64,000 nucleotides of DNA from Methanobacterium aggregans (GCF_017874455.1 NZ_JAGGLN010000001.1:492227-556226), one strand, 5' to 3'; counted from the first letter of the stretch, positions 34,634 to 44,130 are shown. Translations and numbers: made by a program. The notes: generated by a model from the sequence alone, not told the origin.

Positions 34634-36146
34634 ACCCGATCCCCTTCAGGTTCTCCTTTATCTTGGTTTCAAGCTCCTTTGACTCCTCGAACTGTTCCCT
34701 CAGATCAGAGGTTAACCGTTTCATTTTCTCATCAAAGACTTCAGGATCCTCTTCTTCTATCTCAACCCCAACGTACCGTCCAGGTGTTAAGATGTGGCCG
34801 TGTTTTCGGACTTCTTCAAGTTTCACAGCTTTGCAGAAACCCCGAACATCCTTATATTCTCCTCCTTCACCCCTCCAGGCATGGTAGGTTTCAGCTATCT
34901 TTGAGACGTCGTCATCTGTTAATTCCCGGTGTGTTCTGTCTGCCATTTCTCCCAGTTTACGGGCATCTATGAAGAGTATCTCTCCTTGTCTGTCTCTGAA
35001 TCCTTTGTTGGATTTGTCCCTTGATACGAACCAGAGGCATGCAGGTATTCCTGTGTTGTAGAAGAGCTGGGATGGTAGTGCAACCATGCAGTCCACAAGG
35101 TCTTTTTCTACTATGTTCTCTCTTATCTTGCCTTCTTTGCCTCCAGCTGACATGGATCCGTTTGCAAGGACGAATCCTGCTATTCCGTTTGGTGCAAGGT
35201 GGTGTATGAAGTTCTGAACCCATGCGAAGTTTGCATTCCTCTTAGGAGGCATCCCATACTTCCATCGGGCATCATCTTCAAGGAGTTCGCTGTTCCAGTC
35301 TTTGTCGTTGAATGGTGGGTTTGCGAGGATGTAGTCTGCCTTCAGGTCGCGGTGTTTGTCGTCGTGGAAGCTGTCTCCCCATTCGACCCTTGCATCTATT
35401 CTCCTTATTGCAAGGTTTATCCTACAGAGTCTCCAGGTTGTCTGGTTGGATTCCTGTCCGTAAACTGCAATATCGTCAAGTTTTCCCTCGTGTGCCTTAA
35501 CGAACTTCTCACTCTGCACGAACATTCCACCCGAACCACAACATGGGTCAAAAACCCTGCCCTTATATGGCTCTATCATCTCAACCAGAACCTTGACTAT
35601 GCTTCGGGGGGTGTAAAACTGACCTCCCTTCTTTCCCTCTGCATTTGCAAACTGACCCAGGAAATACTCATAAACACGTCCAAGGATATCTTTACTCTTG
35701 TTCTCAGAGTATCCCAATCCGATGGTTCCTATGAGGTCTATGAGTTCTCCAAGTCTTTTCTTGTTCAGGGCTTCCTTTGCATAGTTTTTGGGCAGAACCC
35801 CCTTGAGCTGACGATTCTCCTTCTCAATGGCATCCATTGCATCATCAACGTACTGACCTATCTCAGGTTTTTTAGCGTTTGCCTGAAGGTAATCCCACCT
35901 TGCTTCCTTAGGCACCCAGAAAACGTTTTCTGCAATGTACTCATCCTTATCCTCTTCTTCAGCAAGGGGATCAGCTTCAAGCTTTCCATGAAGCTCCTTA
36001 AAGGCATCAGAGATGTACTTCAAAAATATCAAGCCTAATACAACGTGTTTGTACTCTGCAGCATCCATGTTGTTCCTTAGTTTGTCAGCAGACTGCCATA
36101 ACGTCTGTTCGAATCCAAGATTAGCCCCGTTAGAACTTTTACTTAT
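34623..36146 (-). CDS. hsdM: Type I restriction-modification DNA adenine methyltransferase
   Basis: This subunit methylates adenine in the recognition site. The AdoMet-binding D-P-C-C-G-S-G-G-M-F and catalytic N-P-P-F motifs are intact, as are the N-terminal helical domain and the F-Y-T-P-R-S-I-V lead-in. The first ATG (36068) would remove 26 conserved residues. The frame is open upstream and encodes S-K-S-S-N-G-A-N-L-G-F-E-Q-T-L-W-Q-S-A-D, which matches the usual N-terminus. The codon where ATG is expected is ATA (36144-36146), with G-G-G-G-G seven bases before it. Start by ATA, or reduced translation from 36068, are the choices. Confidence 0.88.
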   Translation of the reverse strand: MSKSSNGANLGFEQTLWQSADKLRNNMDAAEYKHVVLGLIFLKYISDAFKELHGKLEADPLAEEEDKDEYIAENVFWVPKEARWDYLQANAKKPEIGQYVDDAMDAIEKENRQLKGVLPKNYAKEALNKKRLGELIDLIGTIGLGYSENKSKDILGRVYEYFLGQFANAEGKKGGQFYTPRSIVKVLVEMIEPYKGRVFDPCCGSGGMFVQSEKFVKAHEGKLDDIAVYGQESNQTTWRLCRINLAIRRIDARVEWGDSFHDDKHRDLKADYILANPPFNDKDWNSELLEDDARWKYGMPPKRNANFAWVQNFIHHLAPNGIAGFVLANGSMSAGGKEGKIRENIVEKDLVDCMVALPSQLFYNTGIPACLWFVSRDKSNKGFRDRQGEILFIDARKLGEMADRTHRELTDDDVSKIAETYHAWRGEGGEYKDVRGFCKAVKLEEVRKHGHILTPGRYVGVEIEEEDPEVFDEKMKRLTSDLREQFEESKELETKIKENLKGIGYEI

Positions 36147-36364
36147 GTTATTGCCCCCTATAAAAAATGATGTTAAATTATTTTTATTGAAGTTTAATCT
36201 GTATTATAGTTAATTCCACTTTCAAAGCCAAGTAATTTATCATTAAGTACTGATCAATCCTTATTTGATTAAATGATATAAAGCTTGCTATTAAAATCAT
36301 AACTTCTACTATAATTTTGATTTTCCATTCAAAATCATATTTGATAGATTATTAAATAAAGATC

Positions 36365-36640
36365 ATGTTATCGACAGAAAATTTAGAATTGAAAATTGGT
36401 GGGGGCATAGTTGTCAAAAATTATCAGGGATATTTTGTCAGGAGTCATCCTGATTTCTTGAAGGATTTTTCACATGATGAACATGTTTTCATAGTAGGAA
36501 TGCAAACATCCCATGATTTCGTAGATCAAATCAACTACTTATTTGATAAGTTGGATGAAACTATGGATACCATTAAAAAACAGTCCCAGCACATTGAAGA
36601 ATTAAAAATTGAAAATAAAAAATTAAAGAAACTGCACTGA
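36365..36640 (+). CDS. Small coiled-coil protein, unknown function
   Basis: The 91-residue protein has a compact N-terminal part with Y-F-V-R-S-H-P-D-F and a C-terminal heptad-rich helix (about 58-90: L-D-E-T-M-D-T-I-K-K-Q and I-E-N-K-K-L-K-K-L). That helix should form a coiled coil. It is divergent from the restriction operon and followed by a long AT-rich gap. No ribosome binding site is clear, so it may be leaderless. No family is recognised. Confidence 0.5.
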   Translation: MLSTENLELKIGGGIVVKNYQGYFVRSHPDFLKDFSHDEHVFIVGMQTSHDFVDQINYLFDKLDETMDTIKKQSQHIEELKIENKKLKKLH

Positions 36641-37398
36641 ATTGATGAACACATATAGCCCTACTTATCCATTTACTCCAATTTAACAGAATATCAGATT
36701 TTCACCGAGCAAAATAATTAATGAAATCCAAAAATAGTGTTTTAAGTTGAAGCAAAATCCATAGTATTACCCATATTTAGAAGGTTTACAAAAAATAGTA
36801 AGTTCAAAGATTAATTAACTTCTAAATTCAAATTAAAGTTATTATTAAACTTATTTAAAAAATATGGTGATTCTTAACATGTATAAATCTAAAATAACTT
36901 CCAATACCAATTATTCATCCAAATTTATATGAAAATTTATTTCGTTATATCGATGTATAGCGAAGTATCGACATTTTAGCTATCCCGTGGGGTACCAAAC
37001 AATGCTATAACGAAGTAACAAAATTTAGTTAGCCCACAGGTTAGCAAAACGTATAGCGAAATAAATTACCATCTTAAATTTTGAATTTCAATAAACAAAA
37101 ATCGCTCAAAATCATTAAATTTTAATCAATTGGTACAACCCCATACGATCATTTTAGCTCCAGATCTCAATTTTTTAAAAATTTTGATAATCTAAATTCT
37201 AAATTTCAATGGGCATTTAACTCTTGAGACTTAAGATTTAGAAAATTCTTCTAATTTTGGAGTTGAAATTAATATAACGACTTTATGGGATATTATATCT
37301 ATTTATAACAAAATTATATATTGTTTCACATGTCGTAATTTCTAAAAGAAATGTGTTTATTCAATTTTTAAATAAAAAAAATAAAAAAAAATAAATTT
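36641..37398. other. Long AT-rich intergenic stretch with a short repeat cluster
   Basis: No gene is seen. At 36956-37065 there are three spaced variants of a motif with the core GCGAAGTA or ACGAAGTA. The clearest are TATAGCGAAGTATCGACATT and its partner TAACGAAGTAACAAAATTTA. Each is bounded by inverted TAGC/GCTA or TAAC/GTTA ends. The second is repeated exactly at 38857. Function unknown. Confidence 0.5.
37008..37031 (+). repeat. 24-bp direct repeat, left copy
   Basis: TAACGAAGTAACAAAATTTA followed by GTTA, with inverted TAAC/GTTA ends. An exact copy is at 38857-38880. The two bracket the zinc-ribbon membrane protein gene. Confidence 0.7.
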
Positions 37399-38466
37399 TT
37401 ATGAAGGGGTGAATGTCATGTTTTCTGAGCTGTGTCTTCCTGAATACTTTTTGGCATCATCCCTTTTTTCTGTGATATAATTTTTGAATGATTGGTCTTT
37501 GTTGATTATTGCCTTGATTTGATCATTCTGGCTTTGTATCTTTGGAATCAAATTCCTAGCATTCTTGTAATGTTTCTGCGCCTCTGCGGTGTCCCCGTTT
37601 ATCTCAGATTGTATTCCTGTGTACATTTCCAGGCAGTAGTCATGTTTTAATTGGAGATATTGTCCCATGGCAAGTGCATATTCCTTTTTTATGCTTGAAG
37701 TTGAGTTACCAATCATCTCATCAACCTGCGGCTGAGTACCCACAGTTATGTTCAGCATACGTTCATACTTCACCTTAGCCTTATTTAAGTTAGATAATCG
37801 TTCCTCCGAAGTGTTGTAAGGTGCATTCAAATAAGCATCAGCCTCAGGCTGAATAATATCAACAAAATTCAAATCATACATTGAACCATAAGCACCGTTC
37901 TCATAATTTGCATTTACATTGAACATGTATGCTCCGTATACTATGAGTGCTATTGACGCGATTAAGATAACTGTAATTGTTATTGTGGATTTTTTACCAC
38001 TTTCTATTGCAGCATTAATCACAGTACCAAGTATTCCACCAAATAAAGCCCAAATAGCAAGTCCTGGGATTAATATAACCATCATTACAGGTGCAGTATC
38101 ACCTGAAAAGAAGGCAAACCCAAATAAACCCATAACAACTGCACACCCAACTATTAAACCCGCAGCCAGGGCATTAACCAAGGAATTAGTACTATCTGCC
38201 TCTTCTCTATAAGATAAAACAGTTCCAATACAACCAACAACAAAAGGAATTGAAATCATACCATAAGCCAAGGTATTGGAAGCCCCAAACAGGAAATAAC
38301 CAACAATAGCCATAATACTACCAACTACAAGCCCACCACCAATAGCCCTCCAATACAATCTATAATTCTTATTATGTGACCAGGATTCATCGAAAACCCT
38401 TCCACACTTCTGACAACGCTCAGCATCATCAGGATTATCAGTCCAACAATTAGTACAACGTTTCAT
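37399..38466 (-). CDS. Zinc-ribbon membrane protein, unknown function
   Basis: The 355-residue product starts M-K-R-C-T-N-C at the ATG 38466; a GTG three codons earlier is also open. It opens with a zinc ribbon (C-T-N-C and C-Q-K-C-G). Four hydrophobic helices follow (about 33-55, 60-75, 88-112 and 120-145) and a fifth near 155-178. A large Asn/Tyr-rich, mostly helical C-terminal domain (about 180-355) is predicted outside the membrane. Such zinc-ribbon membrane proteins are common in Methanobacteriales without known role. A 24-bp direct repeat brackets the gene. Confidence 0.7.
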   Translation of the reverse strand: MKRCTNCWTDNPDDAERCQKCGRVFDESWSHNKNYRLYWRAIGGGLVVGSIMAIVGYFLFGASNTLAYGMISIPFVVGCIGTVLSYREEADSTNSLVNALAAGLIVGCAVVMGLFGFAFFSGDTAPVMMVILIPGLAIWALFGGILGTVINAAIESGKKSTITITVILIASIALIVYGAYMFNVNANYENGAYGSMYDLNFVDIIQPEADAYLNAPYNTSEERLSNLNKAKVKYERMLNITVGTQPQVDEMIGNSTSSIKKEYALAMGQYLQLKHDYCLEMYTGIQSEINGDTAEAQKHYKNARNLIPKIQSQNDQIKAIINKDQSFKNYITEKRDDAKKYSGRHSSENMTFTPS

Positions 38467-39119
38467 AATAAACACTCGTTTTTGTAGTCTAAAACCTTAA
38501 TTTTCTATAATAACCTATTATTATAAATATTTTTATAAAAAAATTTTTTAAAGTTGGATGATAATTAAATTAAGCTGAATTAACAATGATTAGAAGATTT
38601 GAAAAGGATATATGGTTATTACTAATTTTTTTAAAATAACATGAACGATTAATGTAATAATTGAAGTATATATGAATAATTGTACAATAAAATAATAATT
38701 TTTTTAATTAATAGAAATATGATAGCTAAGCAGACAAATTTGGCTAAAAAAGATAATCCAATAAAATTAGGGTTAACATTATATCAACAAAAAAAACGGT
38801 TTAATTTTAATTCATGTAATTAATATAACAACTATAGAGTAAACAATACTAACCTGTAACGAAGTAACAAAATTTAGTTAAATAAGGGTTAAAGAAGTCA
38901 AACCCTAAGATCCATTATCTGCAACCGGGAAGAAATGGCCCAGATGGAAATCATGAGAAATCACTGTTTTTACACGTTACGGTATAGAGGGGGTGGTGTA
39001 TTTTCAGGCCAAAATGAAAAAGTGGATCATGGGGGTTTGGGAATACATGAAAATCCAATAAATTTCACATATTTTTTTTTTATTGACACAAAAATTAAGT
39101 CTACAATTTGTCCCTGGGA
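38467..39119. other. AT-rich intergenic stretch
   Basis: No gene is supported. It contains the right copy of the 24-bp repeat (38857-38880), then an inverted AGGGTT/AACCCT pair near 38886-38908. A G+C-richer stretch of about 130 bases (38905-39040) of unknown nature follows. Confidence 0.4.
38857..38880 (+). repeat. 24-bp direct repeat, right copy
   Basis: Exact copy of the sequence at 37008-37031, in the same orientation, 1,849 bp away. Confidence 0.7.
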
Positions 39120-39755
39120 TCAGAGTGCTATCCCAACGTGCTGCAGGATCATCTGCAGTCCATCAATTCCCAGTATTCCCATGAAGGTGAAGTAGGAGAT
39201 GGTAACTGCAACCAGAAGGTAACCTGCAATCAAGACGTACCCGTCCCCTTCAATGGAGCCCAGCATGAGAAAGAGAATTCCATATGCAGGTAGGAAATCT
39301 GTAAGGGGAATGGGAAGTGGCAGCATCAGGAGAAATGCGCAGATTATGGTAATTGCTGCATTAACATATCTCATAACTGGATTTCTGGTCACGATGGACA
39401 GTCTTGGTTTTGAAAACCTTTCAACACCCCTAAGGGCACGTGCCATACCATTCAGGATCTTTGAAAAGTTTTCCTTGGACACCCTGTACTCCATAACCAT
39501 TTTTGGAATAACAGGACTGTTGTTAAAAATTCCTGCAATGTTCAGGAGGATTATTGCAAGTCCAAAGGGCAGACTGCTTCCTGGGATTGATACAGGTAAG
39601 AGGAAGGGTGCAACCAGTATCAGTGAGGTGATCAAGATTCCGTATTCACCAATGAGCCCTAAAAAATCTTCAAAGGATATTCCCTCCTCTGGAATATCAG
39701 ATGATAGACCCCGAATAAAATCGGATATCTTAAGCTTTTTGGATGTTACTATCAA
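39120..39755 (-). CDS. ExoD family membrane protein
   Basis: The 211-residue product is read from a TTG start at 39755, eight bases after AGAGG. Features of the ExoD family are present: a soluble N-terminal part (L-S-S-D-I-P-E-E-G-I-S), then P-V-S-I-P-G-S-S-L-P-F-G-L-A, L-P-L-P-I-P-L-T-D-F-L-P-A and S-I-E-G-D-G, with about four membrane helices. In rhizobia ExoD is linked to exopolysaccharide production and alkali tolerance; in methanogens its role is unknown. It is convergent with nothing and stands alone. Confidence 0.85.
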   Translation of the reverse strand: MIVTSKKLKISDFIRGLSSDIPEEGISFEDFLGLIGEYGILITSLILVAPFLLPVSIPGSSLPFGLAIILLNIAGIFNNSPVIPKMVMEYRVSKENFSKILNGMARALRGVERFSKPRLSIVTRNPVMRYVNAAITIICAFLLMLPLPIPLTDFLPAYGILFLMLGSIEGDGYVLIAGYLLVAVTISYFTFMGILGIDGLQMILQHVGIAL

Positions 39756-39959
39756 AATTTAGGCCTCTAACCTCAATCAACAAGTTATAAAATCAAAACT
39801 TCTCTTAAATTTATAGGATATACACTCTTCATCTGTTAGAGGTGAATATAAAACTTGTGAAAAAAAATATTGGATTACCGATAACATTATTAGCTGAAGC
39901 TTGGAATATAGTTAATAATCAAAATTCTAGAATATTTGACTTATCATATTGAAGGAGTA

Positions 39960-41129
39960 ATGACGTTGCTTTACAGAGAATTTGGAAAAACAGGTGAAAA
40001 AGTTTCAGTACTTGGATTTGGATGTATGCGCCTTCCAACCATTGGTGGAAGACCCGAAAACATAGATAAAACCCTTGCAGGGAAGATGCTGACCTATGCA
40101 ATTGAAAATGGTGTGAACTACGTGGACACTGCCTACCCATACCATGCAGCTTCTCCAAAGGTTGGAGGTGCCAGTGAAACCTTCCTTGGAGAATTCTTGA
40201 GTGAGGGTTTGAGGGATGAGGTTAAACTTGCAACCAAACTTCCAATATGGCTTGTAGAGGAAAAGGGGGATATGGACAGGATTCTCGATGAGCAGCTCAA
40301 GAAGCTCCAGACAGACAGGATAGATTTTTACCTTCTTCACGGTCTTCACAGGCGTTTCTGGCCAATGCTCCAGGAATATGATGTTTTTGAGTTTCTTGAC
40401 AGTGCAGTTGAAGATGGCAGAATAGGTTACCCTGGTTTTTCATTCCATGATGAACTGGACTTTTTCATAGAAGCTGTGGACTCCTACAAGTGGAGTTTCT
40501 GCCAGATCCAGTACAACTACATGGACCAGAACTTCCAGGCAGGAAGAAAAGGCCTTGAATATGCAGCAAAGAGGGGGCTTGGAACTGCAATTATGGAACC
40601 CCTCCGTGGAGGATGTTTAACCCGGAACATTCCAGAGGATATCCAGGCCATATGGGATAGGGTAGAGACTAAAAGAAGTCTTGCAGAATGGGCCCTCAGA
40701 TTCCTCTGGGACCAGGAGGATGTGAACCTCGTTATAAGCGGTATGAACAGCATGGAAGATGTTGTTGAGAACGTGGAAATTGCAGAGCGTGGAATTCCAG
40801 ATTCACTGACTGAAGATGAGAGAAACCTCATAGATGAGGTCCAGGAAGCCTACAGCTCCAGGGTTCATGTTGGATGCACAGGGTGCAACTACTGCATGCC
40901 CTGCCCAGAGGGTGTTAACATTCCTCTGAACCTGAGCCTCCTGGATGATGTTTACATCTACGAGAACCTTGATAAACCATCTGGAAACTACTTCCACCTT
41001 ATGGGCCGTAAGATGAGTGCGGGTTACTGTACAGAGTGCGGTGTTTGTGAGGAAAACTGCACGCAGAACCTTCCAATAAGAAAGTACCTCAAGGAGACCC
41101 GTGAGACATTTGAGAAATCCTCCAACTGA
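39960..41129 (+). CDS. Aldo/keto reductase with C-terminal Fe-S cluster domain
   Basis: The 389-residue cytoplasmic protein has an aldo/keto reductase barrel (about 1-300). The catalytic tetrad is present: Asp and Tyr in Y-V-D-T-A-Y-P-Y, Lys in A-T-K-L-P, His in Y-L-L-H-G-L-H. The C-terminal ferredoxin-like part (about 300-385) has C-T-G-C-N-Y-C-M-P-C-P and C-T-E-C-G-V-C-E-E-N-C-T, enough Cys for two [4Fe-4S] clusters. This fusion is frequent in methanogens, probably using ferredoxin and a nicotinamide for a carbonyl substrate not known. GGAG is only two bases before the ATG at 39960. The TTG at 39966 has better spacing and may be the true start. Confidence 0.88.
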   Translation: MTLLYREFGKTGEKVSVLGFGCMRLPTIGGRPENIDKTLAGKMLTYAIENGVNYVDTAYPYHAASPKVGGASETFLGEFLSEGLRDEVKLATKLPIWLVEEKGDMDRILDEQLKKLQTDRIDFYLLHGLHRRFWPMLQEYDVFEFLDSAVEDGRIGYPGFSFHDELDFFIEAVDSYKWSFCQIQYNYMDQNFQAGRKGLEYAAKRGLGTAIMEPLRGGCLTRNIPEDIQAIWDRVETKRSLAEWALRFLWDQEDVNLVISGMNSMEDVVENVEIAERGIPDSLTEDERNLIDEVQEAYSSRVHVGCTGCNYCMPCPEGVNIPLNLSLLDDVYIYENLDKPSGNYFHLMGRKMSAGYCTECGVCEENCTQNLPIRKYLKETRETFEKSSN

Positions 41130-41234
41130 ATTTCTGAGAATCCATGAAAAAAATGAATCTTAAAATAAGTGAAGAGTTAATTTAAATAGGATTAAATCTG
41201 TATTAAATATAAAATCCGTTGTAAAATGAATAAT

Positions 41235-41259
41235 TAAGGGAAATATCCAGATTTCCCTT
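41235..41259 (-). terminator. Stem-loop after pdxS
   Basis: AAGGGAAA (41235-41242) and TTTCCCTT (41252-41259) form an 8-bp stem with a 9-base loop right at the stop codon of pdxS, followed on the minus strand by T-rich DNA. It is likely a terminator or 3'-end stabiliser. Confidence 0.6.
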
Positions 41260-42140
41260 TACCATCCTCTTTTTTGTAGTTTTTGGTTTTCTGGTATTGT
41301 GCTGATTTCGAGTCCGGGCATTGCTTTTCCGAGGTTGGTTGAGACTTGTGCGATTAGTTCTGGGTCTGTGTAGTGTGCTGTGGCTTGTACTATTGCTTTT
41401 GCTACTATTTCTGGGTTTTCTGATTTGAATATTCCGCTTCCTACGAATACTCCGTCTGATCCGAGTTGCATCATGAGTGCTGCGTCTGCTGGTGTGGCTA
41501 CGCCTCCTGCTGCGAAGTTGACAACTGGTAGTCTTCCTTGTTTTGCTGTTTCTTTGACAAGTTCGAGTGGTGCTTCTTCTTTTCTTGCGACGGCCCAGAG
41601 TTCTTCTTCTGTTTTGTCTTTTAGTTCTCTGATGGTTCCTTGTATTACGCGCATGTGTCTGACGGCTTCTACGATGTTTCCGGTTCCTGCTTCTCCTTTG
41701 GTTCGTATCATGGCAGCTCCTTCGTTTATTCGGCGTAGTGCTTCTCCCAGGTTTCTTGCACCGCAGACAAAGGGTATGGTGAACTGTGTCTTATCGATGT
41801 GATGTTTTTCATCTGCAGGAGTTAAAACCTCACTCTCATCGATCATGTCAACACCCAGGGACTGGAGCACCTGTGCCTCTACGAAGTGGCCAATACGGGC
41901 CTTGGCCATAACCGGAATGCTAACGGCGTCGATGATCTCCTGAACCTTGGATGGATCCGCCATACGTGCAACTCCACCAGCAGCACGTATATCCGCAGGC
42001 ACACGTTCAAGGGCCATAACAGACACAGCACCAGCATCCTCAGCAACAGCCGCCTGCTCAGCATTCACAACATCCATAATAACCCCACCCTTAGTCATCT
42101 TAGCAAAACCCTTCTTAATAACCTCAGTTCCATGCAACAT
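41259..42140 (-). CDS. pdxS: Pyridoxal 5'-phosphate synthase, PdxS lyase subunit
   Basis: This 293-residue (beta/alpha)8 enzyme makes PLP from ribose 5-phosphate, glyceraldehyde 3-phosphate and ammonia supplied by the glutaminase PdxT. The family's signature stretches are intact: V-M-A-L-E-R-V-P, the catalytic Lys of V-M-A-K-A-R-I-G-H (about 80), the second Lys in R-T-K-G-E-A-G-T-G (about 147) and F-A-A-G-G-V-A-T-P near the phosphate site. Length is normal. A strong TGGAGGAATT stands before the ATG. No pdxT lies in the window, so the partner is encoded elsewhere. Confidence 0.97.
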   Translation of the reverse strand: MLHGTEVIKKGFAKMTKGGVIMDVVNAEQAAVAEDAGAVSVMALERVPADIRAAGGVARMADPSKVQEIIDAVSIPVMAKARIGHFVEAQVLQSLGVDMIDESEVLTPADEKHHIDKTQFTIPFVCGARNLGEALRRINEGAAMIRTKGEAGTGNIVEAVRHMRVIQGTIRELKDKTEEELWAVARKEEAPLELVKETAKQGRLPVVNFAAGGVATPADAALMMQLGSDGVFVGSGIFKSENPEIVAKAIVQATAHYTDPELIAQVSTNLGKAMPGLEISTIPENQKLQKRGW

Positions 42141-42569
42141 AATATAATTCCTCCATTGATCTTATTTTAAATTTATTTTTTTCTTAAAATTCTATTGTTA
42201 AATGAAAATTTCTTAAATAAAATTTATTATCTTTATTTTAATTCCATTTTTGGGAATATAAGGTTTGAGTTGTTTTTAAATTATCTGGATTAAGAACATC
42301 ATATTATACTTCAGATTTATTTTAATCTAATTTCATTTGTTGGTTTAAATTCTTTTTTATTATTCGTTGCGAGTGTGATTATATTTTGATTGATTGTGAT
42401 CTATATCATTGAAGATGAAAAAGATTTTTTTATATGTTTATCCCTATCAATTATTATCCATTCTAAGAAGATGTTTTCCCAGAAGAAGATGTTTTGCAAA
42501 AAAAAGAATGGTTCTAGTTATTTCAAAAAAAAGGGGTTGTTATGAAAAAAAAGTATTTATGGATAATTT
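42141..42569. other. AT-rich intergenic stretch upstream of pdxS
   Basis: The pdxS promoter should lie here, probably around a TTTTATTTAAG sequence on the minus strand near 42215-42230. A short direct repeat, AGAAGATGTTTT, occurs at about 42466 and 42484. Nothing else is recognised. Confidence 0.4.
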
Positions 42570-43025
42570 TTAGATAATACTTATTTCATCCCCAATTTCA
42601 ACTTTACCACCTTTTATCACCCTGCAAAAGATTCCTTCCCTGGGCATTATACAGTCCCCTACCTTTCTACCTATTTCACATGGACTGTGACATTTTTTGC
42701 CTATTTGGGTCACTTCAAGAACTGCATCTTGACCTGCAGAGAGTTTTGTTCCCAGAGGAAGGGGTGTAAGCTCTATACCATGGGTTGTGATGTTTTCTGC
42801 AAAGTCTCCAGGCTTGACATCAAGCCCCATTTCCCTCATCTTGTCTATGCTTTCAATTGCAAGGAGGCTGACCTGTCTATGGGTTTTTGGGCTACTGTGA
42901 GCATCTCCTGAAAAACCCTGGTTTTCCATGAGAAACCCCTTTCCAATGTTTTTCTTTTTGGTGCCCTTCTTGGTGCTTGTGCAGACTGCCACTATCTGTG
43001 GTAACGGTTTTGTGGTTGAAATCAT
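42570..43025 (-). CDS. MOSC-domain protein
   Basis: The 151-residue single-domain protein has MOSC features: G-F-S-G-D-A-H-S-S, R-Q-V-S-L-L-A, P-G-D-F-A-E-N-I-T-T, P-L-G-T-K-L and the conserved Cys in K-K-C-H-S-P-C. MOSC domains bind a sulfur-carrying or molybdopterin-type cofactor in molybdenum cofactor sulfurases and related enzymes. Stand-alone MOSC proteins in methanogens may serve the molybdo/tungstopterin of formylmethanofuran dehydrogenase, but this is inference. The ATG at 43025 is preferred to a GTG three codons earlier; neither has a strong binding site. Confidence 0.85.
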   Translation of the reverse strand: MISTTKPLPQIVAVCTSTKKGTKKKNIGKGFLMENQGFSGDAHSSPKTHRQVSLLAIESIDKMREMGLDVKPGDFAENITTHGIELTPLPLGTKLSAGQDAVLEVTQIGKKCHSPCEIGRKVGDCIMPREGIFCRVIKGGKVEIGDEISII

Positions 43026-43191
43026 GTTTAACACTTGATTAAAGGATTATGATGATTTTAAGTGTGGTTGTGGTTTGAATATTCAGGTTCTATCTAAAAT
43101 TTCATCCCATCTTATTCTTCAACACTTTTTTTTATCCAGTTAATCTAACTATTTATCCTTTTATTTTTTATTTGGAACTTTTTATTCCAGC

Positions 43192-43983
43192 TCAAGTTGA
43201 TGGATCTGAATTCAGTTTTTCAATGATTATTTCTGCAGCCTTTTCTCCAGAGAGAAGCATTCCACCGAAGGTTGGTCCCATCCTTGGTTTTCCGTAGGTT
43301 GTTGCTACTGCCATTCCTGTGACAAATACTCCAGGGTAAACTTCGCTGGTGTTTTCAACAACTGCATCTTCGGATTTTTCAACCCACATAGGTTCGAAAC
43401 CTTCAGTTTTAACGAGTCCACGCTGTTCCAGTGATTTTACAACCACTGCATCGTGTCCTGTTGCATCGATGACTATTTTGGATTCAATTGCAACAGGGTC
43501 AACACAGGTTATTGCCCTTGGAAGTGCTGAGACCGGTGTCCAGTTTATGACCACACCTGCAACTTTATCTTCCCTTACAACAACATCATCAAACTTGGTC
43601 ATGTTTATAACCTTTGCACCTGCATCCATTGCTGCTGCTATGAGTTTTGAACATGCGTGTGGTCCGTCAGCAACGTAAAGTCCGTCCTGAACTTTTTTGT
43701 AGGGTGCTCCTACTTCATCGAGGATCCTCTGGCCTGGTTCTCTGACAGTTAACTTGTTCATGAGGTATCCGCCAATCCAGAAGCCTCCACCGAGGTAGTT
43801 GTTGCTCTCCACGATGAGGGTTTTAACACCGTTTTCTGCAAGTCTTTTTGCGGCTATAAGTCCGCTTGGACCGGCTCCTATTATTATTACATCGCTTTCT
43901 ATGTAGTCCAGGAATTCTTCTGCAAATCCAGATACAATTGCCTTTGTCACATCTTTTTCAGATACCTTCGAGAATATCTCCAT
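43192..43983 (-). CDS. thi4: Thiamine thiazole synthase, Thi4-type
   Basis: This 263-residue FAD/NAD-binding enzyme makes the thiazole of thiamine from NAD and glycine, with sulfur. It has the dinucleotide fold I-I-I-G-A-G-P-S-G-L (about 33-42), a Glu ending the second strand, the G-G-G-F-W-I-G-G substrate loop and the C-terminal G-M-A-V-A-T-T-Y-G-K-P-R-M-G-P-T-F-G-G-M. Residue 160 is Cys in the I-T-C-V-D-P segment, which lines up with the sulfur-donating Cys of yeast Thi4. Some archaeal enzymes have His there and use free sulfide. AGGAGG before the ATG fixes the start. thiI lies upstream. Confidence 0.93.
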   Translation of the reverse strand: MEIFSKVSEKDVTKAIVSGFAEEFLDYIESDVIIIGAGPSGLIAAKRLAENGVKTLIVESNNYLGGGFWIGGYLMNKLTVREPGQRILDEVGAPYKKVQDGLYVADGPHACSKLIAAAMDAGAKVINMTKFDDVVVREDKVAGVVINWTPVSALPRAITCVDPVAIESKIVIDATGHDAVVVKSLEQRGLVKTEGFEPMWVEKSEDAVVENTSEVYPGVFVTGMAVATTYGKPRMGPTFGGMLLSGEKAAEIIIEKLNSDPST

Positions 43984-44130
43984 CTTTTGATCCTCCTAAA
44001 TAATATATTTTTTTGAGTTTAATGATGTTGAAGGATGTTCCATGTTTTTACATGGACTTTTTGAGTGGTGTTGCTGATTTTTTAGGTACCTTTAAAAATT
44101 CATCACTGGATATGAAATCAGGTTCTGAAA

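Noticed and set aside
35199..36038. 279-codon open frame opposite hsdM
   Set aside because: It is antisense to an intact, motif-rich methyltransferase, with no ribosome binding site or recognisable domain.
38935..39195. 86-codon frame on the plus strand
   Set aside because: Runs into the antisense of exoD and shows no domain or binding site.
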